Source of the DNA: Tridacna crocea
Taxonomy: Eukaryota > Mollusca > Bivalvia > Cardiida > Cardiidae
Length of the DNA stretch: 64,000 nucleotides
NCBI GenBank assembly: GCA_943736015.1
Contig: OX031063.1
Span: 4,259,001-4,323,000 of the forward strand
Direction of reading: 5' to 3'
Part shown: piece by piece, positions 10,610 through 19,231 of the stretch
Numbering within the stretch: position 1 is the stretch's first letter
How the letters are laid out: every line of letters starts with the position of its first letter
The notes under the pieces: model-generated
What the model saw: only the letters and a program-made list of their open reading frames with translations
The model's database searches: none
Told to the model about the DNA's origin: nothing
Translations under genes and position numbers: made by a program

Positions 10610-11765
10610 TTAACACTATGGTCATAATGTGAAACCTTTAACACTATGGTCATAATGTGAAACTGCCACCTGCCGATTTTTAGACATCGGAGGATTCTTA
10701 AAATTACATGCCGCCTGCCGATTTGTTACAGATCGGTGAGAATGGTCATAAATAATTGCTAGTAAAAGGACGCCTTGTGGATTTTGGGTGGCGCCAGGCA
10801 GTTTCTTAAGTTTGAGGGGTGGGGGCATCATCAGGGTGTTGGCCGGTGGTAGTTGGGCCACAGGCCCGCAGCTGTCACATTTTACCTGCCACCGCCCGGT
10901 GACCTGGCGGACACCAACCATTTACACCTGAGACGGGCTGGCTGTTGGGCGTTCAAACTGTCACTGGCAGGCGCCCGCCCAATAATCTGACGGCGGCAGA
11001 CTGGTTTACGGGGAATATATATAGCTAGATTGCTCTCTTATCGCTACAAAGTGTTCATCATAATTATCAACCACAAGATAAATAGATCTAATTTTTAAGA
11101 AAATTTTCCTCCAAACAAGTTGCCCCCTAGAGGTAAGGGGCAGGACAAAGCGCCAGGACCAAAGCACAAGGGACCAGAGCCCAACCCAACAATACGCAAG
11201 TCTCTGAGTCGCTCTGGTGCTGTTAGAACCGCCATGACAACACTTTCTTATTGTGAATAGCCTCAGATTTATATTCAGGGGCCCTGGAGTCTGCACTCGG
11301 CAGATTGCCGTCCTGCCACCTACCAACACCGACAGCTGCCTTCCATCTGCTTCTCAATCTCCGCCCTGCTTCCGGCAGATATTTTGAAATCGCACGGTGG
11401 CATGTTGGTAGCATAACTGTGGCAGACTGGGTGCTGGAGAGTGGCAGTTAGTTCCTACTGATCGCCGGCCGAAGATTGAAGGCCCTCCAACCCGTGACAA
11501 CCAAGTTATAATTGTCCTGCAGCCCGTCTGCCGCTTGATAGCCACCGGGCCCGCCCGGCGCCCTGACGACAGGCACAATTGGAAAAGATCGGCCAGTGGA
11601 AGACAGAATTTTAACTTTTTCTTAAAAAATTCAGCGGCGTCCTGGCGGCATCTAAAATGCCGATTGTGCCTGCCATTGAGCTGCCATCGGCTGAATTTGA
11701 GTGAAAACCGGCAGTTACCACGCCGGCAGGTGGCATTTACTGATTTGTAACCGTACCATATTAGT
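10610..11765. repeat. GC-rich island bounded by inverted TGCCACCTGCCG
   Basis: Base composition jumps from AT-rich to GC-rich, with many CpG and GGCAG/CTGCC motifs. Left border: a 27-bp direct duplication (ACACTATGGTCATAATGTGA at about 10614 and 10641) followed by TGCCACCTGCCG. Right border: CGGCAGGTGGCA at about 11724. Overlapping open frames exist on both strands (for example 11354-11896), as expected in GC-rich DNA, and none shows a known domain. Likely an old mobile element or satellite of foreign composition. Confidence 0.45.
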
Positions 11766-11999
11766 GCAAATAATTGTCTGAACCTGACTGAGACAGTGTG
11801 AGAAAAAAAATCAATAACACATCTACTAGTAGTCATGTGCATATAAACTAACATATTAGGTACACTAAACACATGAAGGTTAAAGTGTACCATCAAGTGC
11901 TATTTATTCAATAGACCTTTAACATTTTTTGGAATGTTCCAGGCAGGGTACTTAGAGTTTTATTGGCTTTAAAATAGGGCCTTATTACAGAATGTTTGC

Positions 12000-12225
12000 T
12001 TAACCTTTACCAAACAATCCCTGGTTTTTATGACCCTGAGATAGAAGCCTTTTGAAAACATTGTGGGAAAAGGAGAAAATGCTGGTAACCAGCATTTTCT
12101 CCTTTTGCCACAATGTTTTCTACCTGCTGGAAACTGTTTTCAATTTTTGGTAACGTTTATTTTGTCGTCTACAAGTGCTTTCAATTTGGGCCAGTGTCGA
12201 TTTTTTTCGTTTGGTAAAGGGTAAA
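12000..12225 (-). mobile_element. Family-A MITE
   Basis: TTAACCTTTACCAAACAATC to TTTGGTAAAGGGTAAA (terminal T lost). Hairpin ATGCTGGTAACCAGCAT; one arm has TTTTGCCACAATG. Confidence 0.9.
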
Positions 12226-12369
12226 CTGTGGAAGATTTCAGAGGCCAGAATAAATCTAAATAATGCCGTTACTTCTTAATGCATACTACGCAAGCGTTCA
12301 AATCTTCTAACTTCCATTATGTGCATAGAAATTTAAAATATTGCTGAATAAATAATCAAAAACTTTTAC

Positions 12370-12463
12370 TACATGCCCCCTGTGTTTTTAATTTGGGGGT
12401 ATAATGTACCCCATATGTTGGTTTTGAATTGGGGGGTACAAAGACAAAATTGGGGGTACAGTT
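12370..12463 (+). repeat. Short GGGGGTAYA repeat
   Basis: Four TTGGGGGTA-type units (AATTTGGGGGTATAATGTAC, AATTGGGGGGTACA, AATTGGGGGTACAG) precede the MITE at 12464. Simple direct repeat of unknown function. Confidence 0.5.
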
Positions 12464-12680
12464 TTAACTCTTTTCCACACAATCCCGACTTTTAACGACT
12501 CTAAAGAAGATGGGTTTGGAAAACACTAGGGGAAAAGGAGAAAATGCTGGTAACCAGCATTTTCTCCTTTTCCGACAGTATTTTCTACTCCATTATAGAA
12601 AGAAATCGTCATTTTAGCAATGTCTGCAAATGCTTTCAATTTGGTCACATCCAAGATTTTGTCATTTGGTAAAGAGTTAA
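12464..12680 (-). mobile_element. Family-A MITE
   Basis: TTAACTCTTTTCCACACAAT to CATTTGGTAAAGAGTTAA. Arm contains AACACTAGGGGAAAAGGAG, paired with CTCCTTTTCCGACAGTATTT. Confidence 0.88.
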
Positions 12681-12699
12681 TGGTGCAATATAGATTGTC

Positions 12700-12928
12700 T
12701 TAACCCTTTACCGCATAATCCCGACTTTAAACGACCCTGTAAAAGAAGCCTTTTGAAAACATTGTGGGAAAAGAAGAAAATGCTGGTAACCAGCATTTTC
12801 TTCTTTTCCCACAATGTTTTCTACCCATCCCAAAACAAATTTCAATTCTTCCGTCACCTTTGTTTTGTCGTCTGCAAAAGCCTTCGGTTTGGACCAGTCT
12901 AGAATATTGTCGTTTGGTAAAGAGTTAA
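12700..12928 (-). mobile_element. Family-A MITE, full length 229 bp
   Basis: TTAACCCTTTACCGCATAAT to GTTTGGTAAAGAGTTAA. Perfect hairpin with AAGAAG in place of AAGGAG on both arms (compensated change). Confidence 0.92.
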
Positions 12929-13055
12929 CCCTTTACCAGTCCATAAAATTTTAAACTGGCTGTAATTGAAAGAGGTTGCAAACAACAGTTCAAAGTAAGT
13001 GTGAAAGGTAGAAAACATTGCAAAAGGTGAAACTTTGCAATAAATTGCTAGATTT
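12925..13055 (+). mobile_element. Truncated MITE sharing TTAA with its neighbour
   Basis: Starts at the same TTAA (12925) with CCCTTTACCAGTCCATAAAA, L module GAAAGAGGTTGCAAACAACA, then GAAAACATTGCAAAAGGTGA. The rest is missing. Confidence 0.7.
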
Positions 13056-13499
13056 TGGTAAAAAATATATAAAGTGATCGTTCCATCATCCACAGTTTAC
13101 CTTTCGAGAAGAAATGAAACAAGCTTCATTGATTCCACATTCCTGCAAACTTTCAAATAATGTAGCAAAAATGGAAGTTGGGTCCAACGTGAGCTCCTTT
13201 ATTTCACGTGAGTTTATGTAATAGTTAAACGCTAAGAAGTCAAAATTAAACGATTTAAACAGCCAAAAGGAGTGAGGGTAGTTTATGGACGATAGACGGT
13301 CAAAAAGTTTCAAATATGAGCGTTCTGATTGGATAGAAAAGTAGGACAAAGACTAAAACCGGTGTTTTGCCAGTAAACATAATTATGTTTCATCTTCATT
13401 AAAAAACAGCCATTTATGAATATTAATCCTATTTATTTCTTTACTAAAACTATAATGCACCTGTGATGGAATTCGGCACCTTTTTCTTTTGAAACAAAA

Positions 13500-13610
13500 A
13501 GACATGAACATCATAAAGAGCAATTTCTCCTTTTCTCACAATCTTTTCTACCCAATGTGGTACTTATTTTTCATTTTAAATGAACTTTACAATGCCGTCT
13601 GCCACGTTTT
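13500..13610 (-). mobile_element. MITE right-half fragment
   Basis: GAGCAATTTCTCCTTTTCTC, ACAATCTTTTCTACCCAATG and TTTACAATGCCGTCTGC match the right half of the 14331-14554 copy. Confidence 0.6.
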
Positions 13611-13785
13611 GTTTACAGTAGAAGTAGGTCAACACTTGTTTACTTTGAAAAATCCACATTTGCAAGAATGTAAGGCATAACTAGATATCAACATTGGTTT
13701 ATATGTTAGGATCAAAGATCAATCATTCATCTAACAATCCATGACCACATTAGTAGCAGTCAGTTGAAATATTGCAGCTTAAGCC

Positions 13786-13962
13786 TTAACTTTCTACCAA
13801 ACAATCACTGGTTTTTACGACCCTGAGATGGGAGCCTTTTCGCACAATGTTTTCTTCCCTGCAAGGAAACAAATTTTGCTTTTTGAGTAGCATTAATTTT
13901 GTCGTCTGCAAATGCTTTGAATTTGGACCAGTCTAAAATTTTGTTGTTTGGGAAAGGGTTAA
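13786..13962 (-). mobile_element. Family-A MITE deletion derivative, 177 bp
   Basis: TTAACTTTCTACCAAACAAT to GTTTGGGAAAGGGTTAA. The left arm and loop are gone: GGGAGCCTTTTCGCACAATG joins R directly to the right arm. Confidence 0.85.
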
Positions 13963-14330
13963 ATATGGTTTTGTAGTATGTCTCTAGCATTATATCAAAA
14001 GACAAGTAGCAAAATGTTCCACTGAAAGCTATTTCTTATTGTATTCATAGCTGGGGTGTGTACCTAGTTTTTGGGAATTAACACACACAAAAAAAAAGGA
14101 TTTGTCTTCTCTTTCATTCCAAATGCCAAAATAATTTGTTTAGGCTATTTTTGAGATTTGAAGTTGAAACTAGATTGGGAAAAAAAAGTTATTTCTTTGT
14201 TGTTTTCATGCAACATTATGAAATAAAATAAAACAGTACAATGCCTATTTTATTTGGCAGTAAAATACCCCTTTTCAGATCGTTCGCACACATTTTTCCC
14301 CCTCCAAAGGGCACCTGCCGCTACATTAGG

Positions 14331-14554
14331 TTAACCCATTACCACATAATGCCGCATTTTGACTAAAGATATATAGCTGTGGAAAACAATGTGAGAAAAG
14401 GTGACATTACTTGTAACAAGCAATTTCTCCTTTTCTCACAATGTTTTCTACCCTATATGGTACTCATTTTTATTTTAAATACACTTTAAAATGCCATCTG
14501 CAATTAGTTTCAATTTGGACAAGTCTAAAATTTTATCGTCTGGTAATGGGCTAA
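14331..14554 (-). mobile_element. MITE variant with GTAACAAGC loop, inserted in a dispersed repeat
   Basis: TTAACCCATTACCACATAAT to CTGGTAATGGGCTAA. The hairpin loop is CTTGTAACAAGCAA rather than the A type. The inverted paralogue at 16030-16168 has the same flanks joined as TTAGGTTAAAGGGCC without the element, so this copy inserted at TTAA. Confidence 0.9.
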
Positions 14555-14900
14555 AGGGCCATTTTAATAGACCATAGAAACAGAAGGGGCCCTTTTTGGT
14601 TTAACCCTTTCCAAGACGGCAAATTTTGGACCAGACCAAATTCAAAGCATTTTACCGATGACAAATTAACAGTTGCTTAAAAGATGATTTTTCTATATGA
14701 TAGGGTAGAAAACATTGTGGGAAAAGGAGAAAATGCTGATTACCATCATTTTCTCCTTTTTCCACAATGTTTCCAAAAGGCTTCTATTCCTTTCCCGTAA
14801 AAACCAGGGATTGTTTGGGAAAGGGTTAAGGGCCATTGCCCCTTGTTTATTTGCCCAAATGATGTCAAAGGGCCATATCAACTTGTTCACCTTTCCCCAA
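14555..14900 (+). repeat. Dispersed repeat copy interrupted by a MITE
   Basis: GGGCCATTTTAATAGACCAT and GGGGCCCTTTTTGG, then (after the MITE at 14601-14828) GGGCCATTGCCCCTTGTTTA and GCCCAAATGATGTCAAAGGG. The same blocks occur uninterrupted and inverted at 16030-16168. Confidence 0.8.
14601..14828 (+). mobile_element. MITE with GACGGCAAATTTTGGAC subterminus
   Basis: TTAACCCTTTCCAAGACGGC to TTTGGGAAAGGGTTAA. Hairpin ATGCTGATTACCATCAT. Absent from the inverted paralogue at 16030-16168, which reads straight through the site. Confidence 0.9.
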
Positions 14901-15372
14901 AACTGAAAAAAAAAACACACTAGCACTGACGTCATTGCCACATTTTGTTTACAGTTGGAGTAGGTTAATGCTTGCTTACATTGAAAAAGCCACATTCGCA
15001 AGAAGGCAAGGCATATATAGATATCAACATCGGTTTATATGTAAGGATCAAAAGATCAATCTTTCATTTTACAATCCATGACCACATTATTAGCAGTCAG
15101 TCAAAATATTGCAGCTTAAGCCTTAAGGCCATTTGAAAAGGCTGTGGGACTGTCTGTGGGAGTGTAATCATCCAGAATGACTCTATGAAGGCATTTGGTG
15201 AAGGGTAGTGGAGACTATGTCAAAATTAGCATCGGAACGACCCTTCATTATGAAGGTAATTGGGTAGGAATTGGGCAGTATAAATTTGAAATCAATCTTT
15301 TGAATTCAAATGAAATTTTAGACTTAATAGTTTTAACAAGAAATGCTAACAAATAGATGAACATTCTACATT

Positions 15373-15601
15373 TTAACCCTTTACCCCATAAGGCATTTCT
15401 ATGGCATCTGTAATTGACCCTAAATGACAGCAAGGATGAAGCCGTTTCTTATGTGTACATGACACATTTTGATAGCATATAAAACATTGTGACAAAAGGT
15501 GAAATTTCTTGTCGTGAGCAATTTTACCTTTTGCCACAATGTTTTCCAAAGGTTCCTACAAGCAATGTGTAGAAATGAGTATCTATGGAGTAAAGGGTTA
15601 A
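15373..15601 (+). mobile_element. Family-B MITE, 229 bp
   Basis: TTAACCCTTTACCCCATAAG to TGGAGTAAAGGGTTAA. Subtermini AAGGCATTTCTATGGCATCT and TTGACCCTAAATGACAGCAA differ completely from family A. Hairpin arm ATTGTGACAAAAGGTGAAAT. Confidence 0.93.
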
Positions 15602-16029
15602 ATATTTGAACATTCACCACAATTTGATACAGGAAGAAAATGAAAGAGTGTCACATTAAAAAAAAAAACAAGTAAATTAGCAAAAGAACTTCATAACCTT
15701 TCATTCTCTCTTTCCCTTTCTAGTTCATTTTTTTCCATTCTCTTGTTTTGAAAAAAATCACATTGAGCTAAAATGGCGGACTGGCCCCTTGTCTGTCCAA
15801 AAGGCTAGGAACCAATCCTAAATTTAACCTGGGTACCAATTCGTTCAATTGTCCAATCAAGAACTATTTTTTCAGTCACATGATCCAATAACAGTAACTC
15901 TTGTTTATATTTTTTAAATCACATAAGCAGTTGAGACAGGAAATTATTCATTATCAATGACATATGTGGCAGTGGTGAAATTTAACAGTACTGTCCATCC
16001 TTGGACTGTCCAACATTGGACAATATACT

Positions 16030-16235
16030 AAAGGGCCATTTTTTATAAATATGATGGACAAACTGATATGGCCCTTAGGCATCATTTGGGCAAATAAACA
16101 AGGGGCCATGGCCCCTTAGTAAAAAACGGCCCCTTCCATATCTGTGGTCTACTAAAATGGCCCTTTAACCTAAAGTAGCAGCACGGACGGGCTGATTCCA
16201 GTATACCCCCGAAAACATTCGTTTTCTGTGTGTGT
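16030..16235 (-). repeat. Inverted paralogue of 14300-14900: empty site for two MITEs
   Basis: Minus-strand reading gives CTACTTTAGGTTAAAGGGCC, ATTTTAGTAGACCACAG, GGCCGTTTTTTACTAAGGGG, CCATGGCCCCTTGTTTATTT and GCCCAAATGATGCC. Neither MITE found in the other copy is present. Beyond it lies GGCTGATTCCAGTATACCCC with a CCCCCGAAAACATTCGTTTT palindrome, a dispersed repeat end also seen at about 34280, 42670 and 44410. Confidence 0.85.
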
Positions 16236-16261
16236 GGGGGGATAACAACATTTGCCATTTA

Positions 16262-16356
16262 GAGGGTAGAAAACATGGTGGAAAAAAAATGCTGTTTGCC
16301 ACCATTTTCCTTTTTTTCCCACAATGTTTTTAAAAGCCATCTTTCTTTGGGTCTAA
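16262..16356. mobile_element. Isolated MITE hairpin core
   Basis: GAAAACATGGTGGAAAAAAA and ATGCTGTTTGCCACCAT with right arm TTTTTTTCCCACAATGTTTT; both TTAA ends are missing. Confidence 0.6.
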
Positions 16357-16478
16357 CCTTTGGGGAAAAACATGGAGTGAAGGCAAAATGTATTAAAGCT
16401 AATTCAGATGCAACATATTGCATTCACCTAAATTTCTTTGTTATTGATGAAAATATTTACTTCAAATTGTTAATTATA

Positions 16479-16708
16479 TTAACCCTTTCCCACACTACAA
16501 ATTTTTTAGACTCTTCCAAACTGAAAGAGTTTTCAGACAACACTTTTAGATTTGGAGAAAATGGTAGAAAGTTCTCGAAAAGGATAGAAAACACAGTGGG
16601 AAAAGAAGAAATTGCTCGTTATGAGCAATTTCTCCTTTTCCCACAGTGTTTTCAAAAGACTTTTACTGCAGACACGGAAAAACCAGGGCTTGTTTGGGAA
16701 AGAGTTAA
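16479..16708 (+). mobile_element. Family-C MITE, 230 bp
   Basis: TTAACCCTTTCCCACACTAC to TTTGGGAAAGAGTTAA. Hairpin arm AACACAGTGGGAAAAGAAGA with loop ATTGCTCGTTATGAGCAAT; R end carries ACTGCAGACACGGAAAAACC. Confidence 0.92.
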
Positions 16709-16872
16709 AGGTGTGGAACTGATTCAATAAGAGCCTAAAGTTTAGAATTTTCACAGAGAAAGGTAATGCAGTGGAGTCAATCAACCGGTGCAAAACTTTT
16801 TATTCGAAACCATAAAAACTACCTAATAAGCCAATCAAATAATTGATAAATTTGTTTTCTTCCATTGTTCAG

Positions 16873-17138
16873 TTAACCTGTTTCCGCACAATGACAACTT
16901 TTAATGATCCTGGAAAAAAGAAGCTTTTTGAAAACATTGTGGGAAAAGGAGAAAATGCTGGTAACCAGCTTTTTTCTCCTTTTCCCACAATGTTTTCTAC
17001 CCTACCAAAGAAAAATGCCCAGAATGTTTTCTACCCTACCAAAGAAAAATTGCACCATTTGAGCCTCACTGAAATTGTCATCTGCAAATGCTTTCAATTT
17101 GGAGAAGGCCAATTTTTTGTTGTCTGGTAAAAGCTTAA
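16873..17138 (-). mobile_element. Family-A MITE with a 31-bp internal duplication
   Basis: TTAACCTGTTTCCGCACAAT to GTCTGGTAAAAGCTTAA. The segment AATGTTTTCTACCCTACCAA followed by AGAAAAAT occurs twice in tandem (about 16988 and 17023). Confidence 0.88.
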
Positions 17139-17517
17139 AGACAACCCATGTATGAATTTTACCAAGCTAGAAGTAAGCAATGACTTTGATTGGATATTGG
17201 CAAAATAAAAATAGAATGACAATGGTGTTTGTGTTGACAATGTTGTTTGTGGAATTTGCTAAAGTTTCTCATGGAATTATTGAGATCACCAATCGGATTG
17301 CCTCATTTATAATTGATGTGTATGAGGAAACGTTTGATGTCCCAGGGAAAATGGTTGATGATGAGCAGTTACAGAGGATGGATGGATAAAAAACATTTCC
17401 ATTTCTGTGTTGTAACCGTTATTTATGGTGGAAAAACCAAAGCAGTGAAGAAAAGTAAATATACTTGTAGTTCCAAAAACCTTATCACAAATGTTCAAAA
17501 CCCAAGCATTTATTTTG

Positions 17518-17655
17518 TTAACACTTTACCAAACGACAAAATTTTAGGCTTGTCCAAAATGGAAGCAGTAGCAGATAACAGAATAAAAGTGATTGAAATT
17601 TGTTTTGAGATATGTAGAAAACATTGTGGGAAAAGGAGAAAATACTGATAACAAT
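17518..17655 (+). mobile_element. Left half of a family-A MITE
   Basis: TTAACACTTTACCAAACGAC, L module intact, left arm AACATTGTGGGAAAAGGAG, then breaks inside the loop (ATACTGATAACAATT) where it joins a foldback-element fragment. Confidence 0.85.
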
Positions 17656-17745
17656 TGCTCTTATGGATTATTTATTGTGCCTCATAACTCACAACTGTCG
17701 TTTGTTGAACAATTAACTGCAATAGACAGAAGATTTTTTCTTAAT
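17656..17745 (+). mobile_element. Fragment of the foldback element (27843/53187 family)
   Basis: GGATTATTTATTGTGCCTCA, TAACTCACAACTG and GACAGAAGATTTTTTC match the interior of the larger copies. The breakpoint is inside a MITE palindrome. Confidence 0.75.
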
Positions 17746-18309
17746 TCTATTGTTGCAAAAGGGAGATTTGAGAGACCACCACTCAGGAACATTGTTTTGT
17801 TACCGATATTTCTAGAACCATTCCTTACAGATCACAGATTCTACTTTGCTTTTACAGCTCAACTGATTTTATGAGTATTACAAGGTTTACAAAAAATCCA
17901 TTATGAAAATCACAATTGACAAGCCTTAACTTACACACTGGACTAGCTGATGTGCAACTCAAGATCGTGAGACCAAAATTTACTGAATGTAAAAAAAAGG
18001 ATAAATATCACTTTAATACTGGGTGTATCAGGTTGCAAATGACAGAATGATAACAATTATAAGTACAGTAAAGTCAATCTCTCTGCGATCACTAAACAGT
18101 AACGAAAAGCTGGGATATGGCAAAATGGAATTTTAGTAACCCCATCCCTTGGTAAACAAATACTAAAAATAGGTCACAGGTGAAAAAAGTTGCACATATA
18201 GATGAATCTGCATTCTTAGTGATTAAAATCAAACTATTAAACTTCTTTTCGTACAAGCATTTCAATGTCTTGGTCAATATGTAAACTGAAAATATGACAA
18301 ATAGATATT

Positions 18310-18382
18310 TTACTCATTGACATTTTACCATGATGACAAAAATGTAGATTTCACCAAAATTAAAAGCATTTATGAGCAATGA
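18310..18382 (+). mobile_element. MITE left-end fragment
   Basis: CATTTTACCATGATGACAAA and CCAAAATTAAAAGCATTTAT match a degraded L module directly before the element at 18383. Confidence 0.55.
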
Positions 18383-18610
18383 TTAACCCTTTACCAGACG
18401 ACAAAATTTAAGCCTTGTTCAAATTGAAAGCAATTGCAGACAACTTTTTCAATATGGCTCAAGTGGTGCACTTATTCTTTGATAGGATAGAAAACATTGC
18501 AGGAAAAGGAGAAAATGCTGGTTACCAGCATTTTCTCCTTTTCCCACAATGCTTTCAAATGCTTTTTTCCCAGGGTCGTTAAAAGTGAGGATTGTGTGGT
18601 AAAGAGTCAA
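18383..18610 (+). mobile_element. Family-A MITE, subtype with AATATGGCTCAAGTGGTGCA
   Basis: TTAACCCTTTACCAGACGAC to GTGTGGTAAAGAGTCAA. The L interior is replaced by CAACTTTTTCAATATGGCTC and TTCTTTGATAGGATAG; same hairpin. This subtype recurs at 43872, 47239, 50971, 54420 and 55520. Confidence 0.9.
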
Positions 18611-18693
18611 ACTGTGCTCCAACAATAGAATTTCTCTATTATAGGATAGAAACCATCTTGGGGGAAAAGAAAGAAAAAAGATTTTTATACAAT

Positions 18694-18922
18694 TTAACCC
18701 TTTCCCAACCAATCCCTGGTTTTTATGAGTCAGGAATAGAAGCCTTTTGAAAACATTGTTGGAAAAGAAGAAAATGCTGGTAACCAGCATTTTCTCCTTT
18801 TCCCACAATGTTTTCTACCCTGTCGTATAGAAAAATAATCTTTTTAGCAACTGTTAATTTGTCACCTGCAAAATGCTTTCAATTTGGTCTGGTTCAAAAT
18901 TTGCCGTTTGGGAAAGGGTTAA
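18694..18922 (-). mobile_element. Family-A MITE, 229 bp
   Basis: TTAACCCTTTCCCAACCAAT to GTTTGGGAAAGGGTTAA. Left arm AAGAAGAAAATGC, right arm CTCCTTTTCCCACAATG. Confidence 0.9.
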
Positions 18923-19137
18923 AGTGTGCCCTCTGGTAGGCAGCTACAAGCAATATCTCATTTTCATTTTTTTTCTGGCGTTGCTTAACTCTCATATTTC
19001 TTTTGCTTTTTTTTCTTTAACCTATCATTTTATGAAGATATCTGTCCATTGGAAGAGTCTAAAGATTGCACTTGAGGTAAACGGTTTAGACAGTGAAAAA
19101 CAGTTCCTTTCCCAGGTGATTGCTTCTTGTCAGAAAA

Positions 19138-19231
19138 CTACAAATCATTGCCCCATGACCCAGCCACATGGCATATCAGCAGATAGATTGTTGATACAAA
19201 TGTTGTCACTAACATCATTGGAAAACCAACC
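19138..19231 (-). CDS. OCA2: OCA2 coding exon 19 (residues 728-758, stop)
   Basis: Acceptor ttcctttcag. Encodes [20 protein letters not shown] then [10 protein letters not shown] and TAG at 19140-19138. The final span FPMM...YLL..HV.G.W matches the P-protein C-terminus, so the gene is complete at its 3' end. I see no clear polyadenylation signal within the next few hundred bases (18800-19137). Confidence 0.93.

Noticed and set aside
11354-11896. 180-codon ORF in the GC-rich island
   Set aside because: Long frames are expected by chance in GC-rich DNA; no domain, no splice context, and overlapping frames on both strands.
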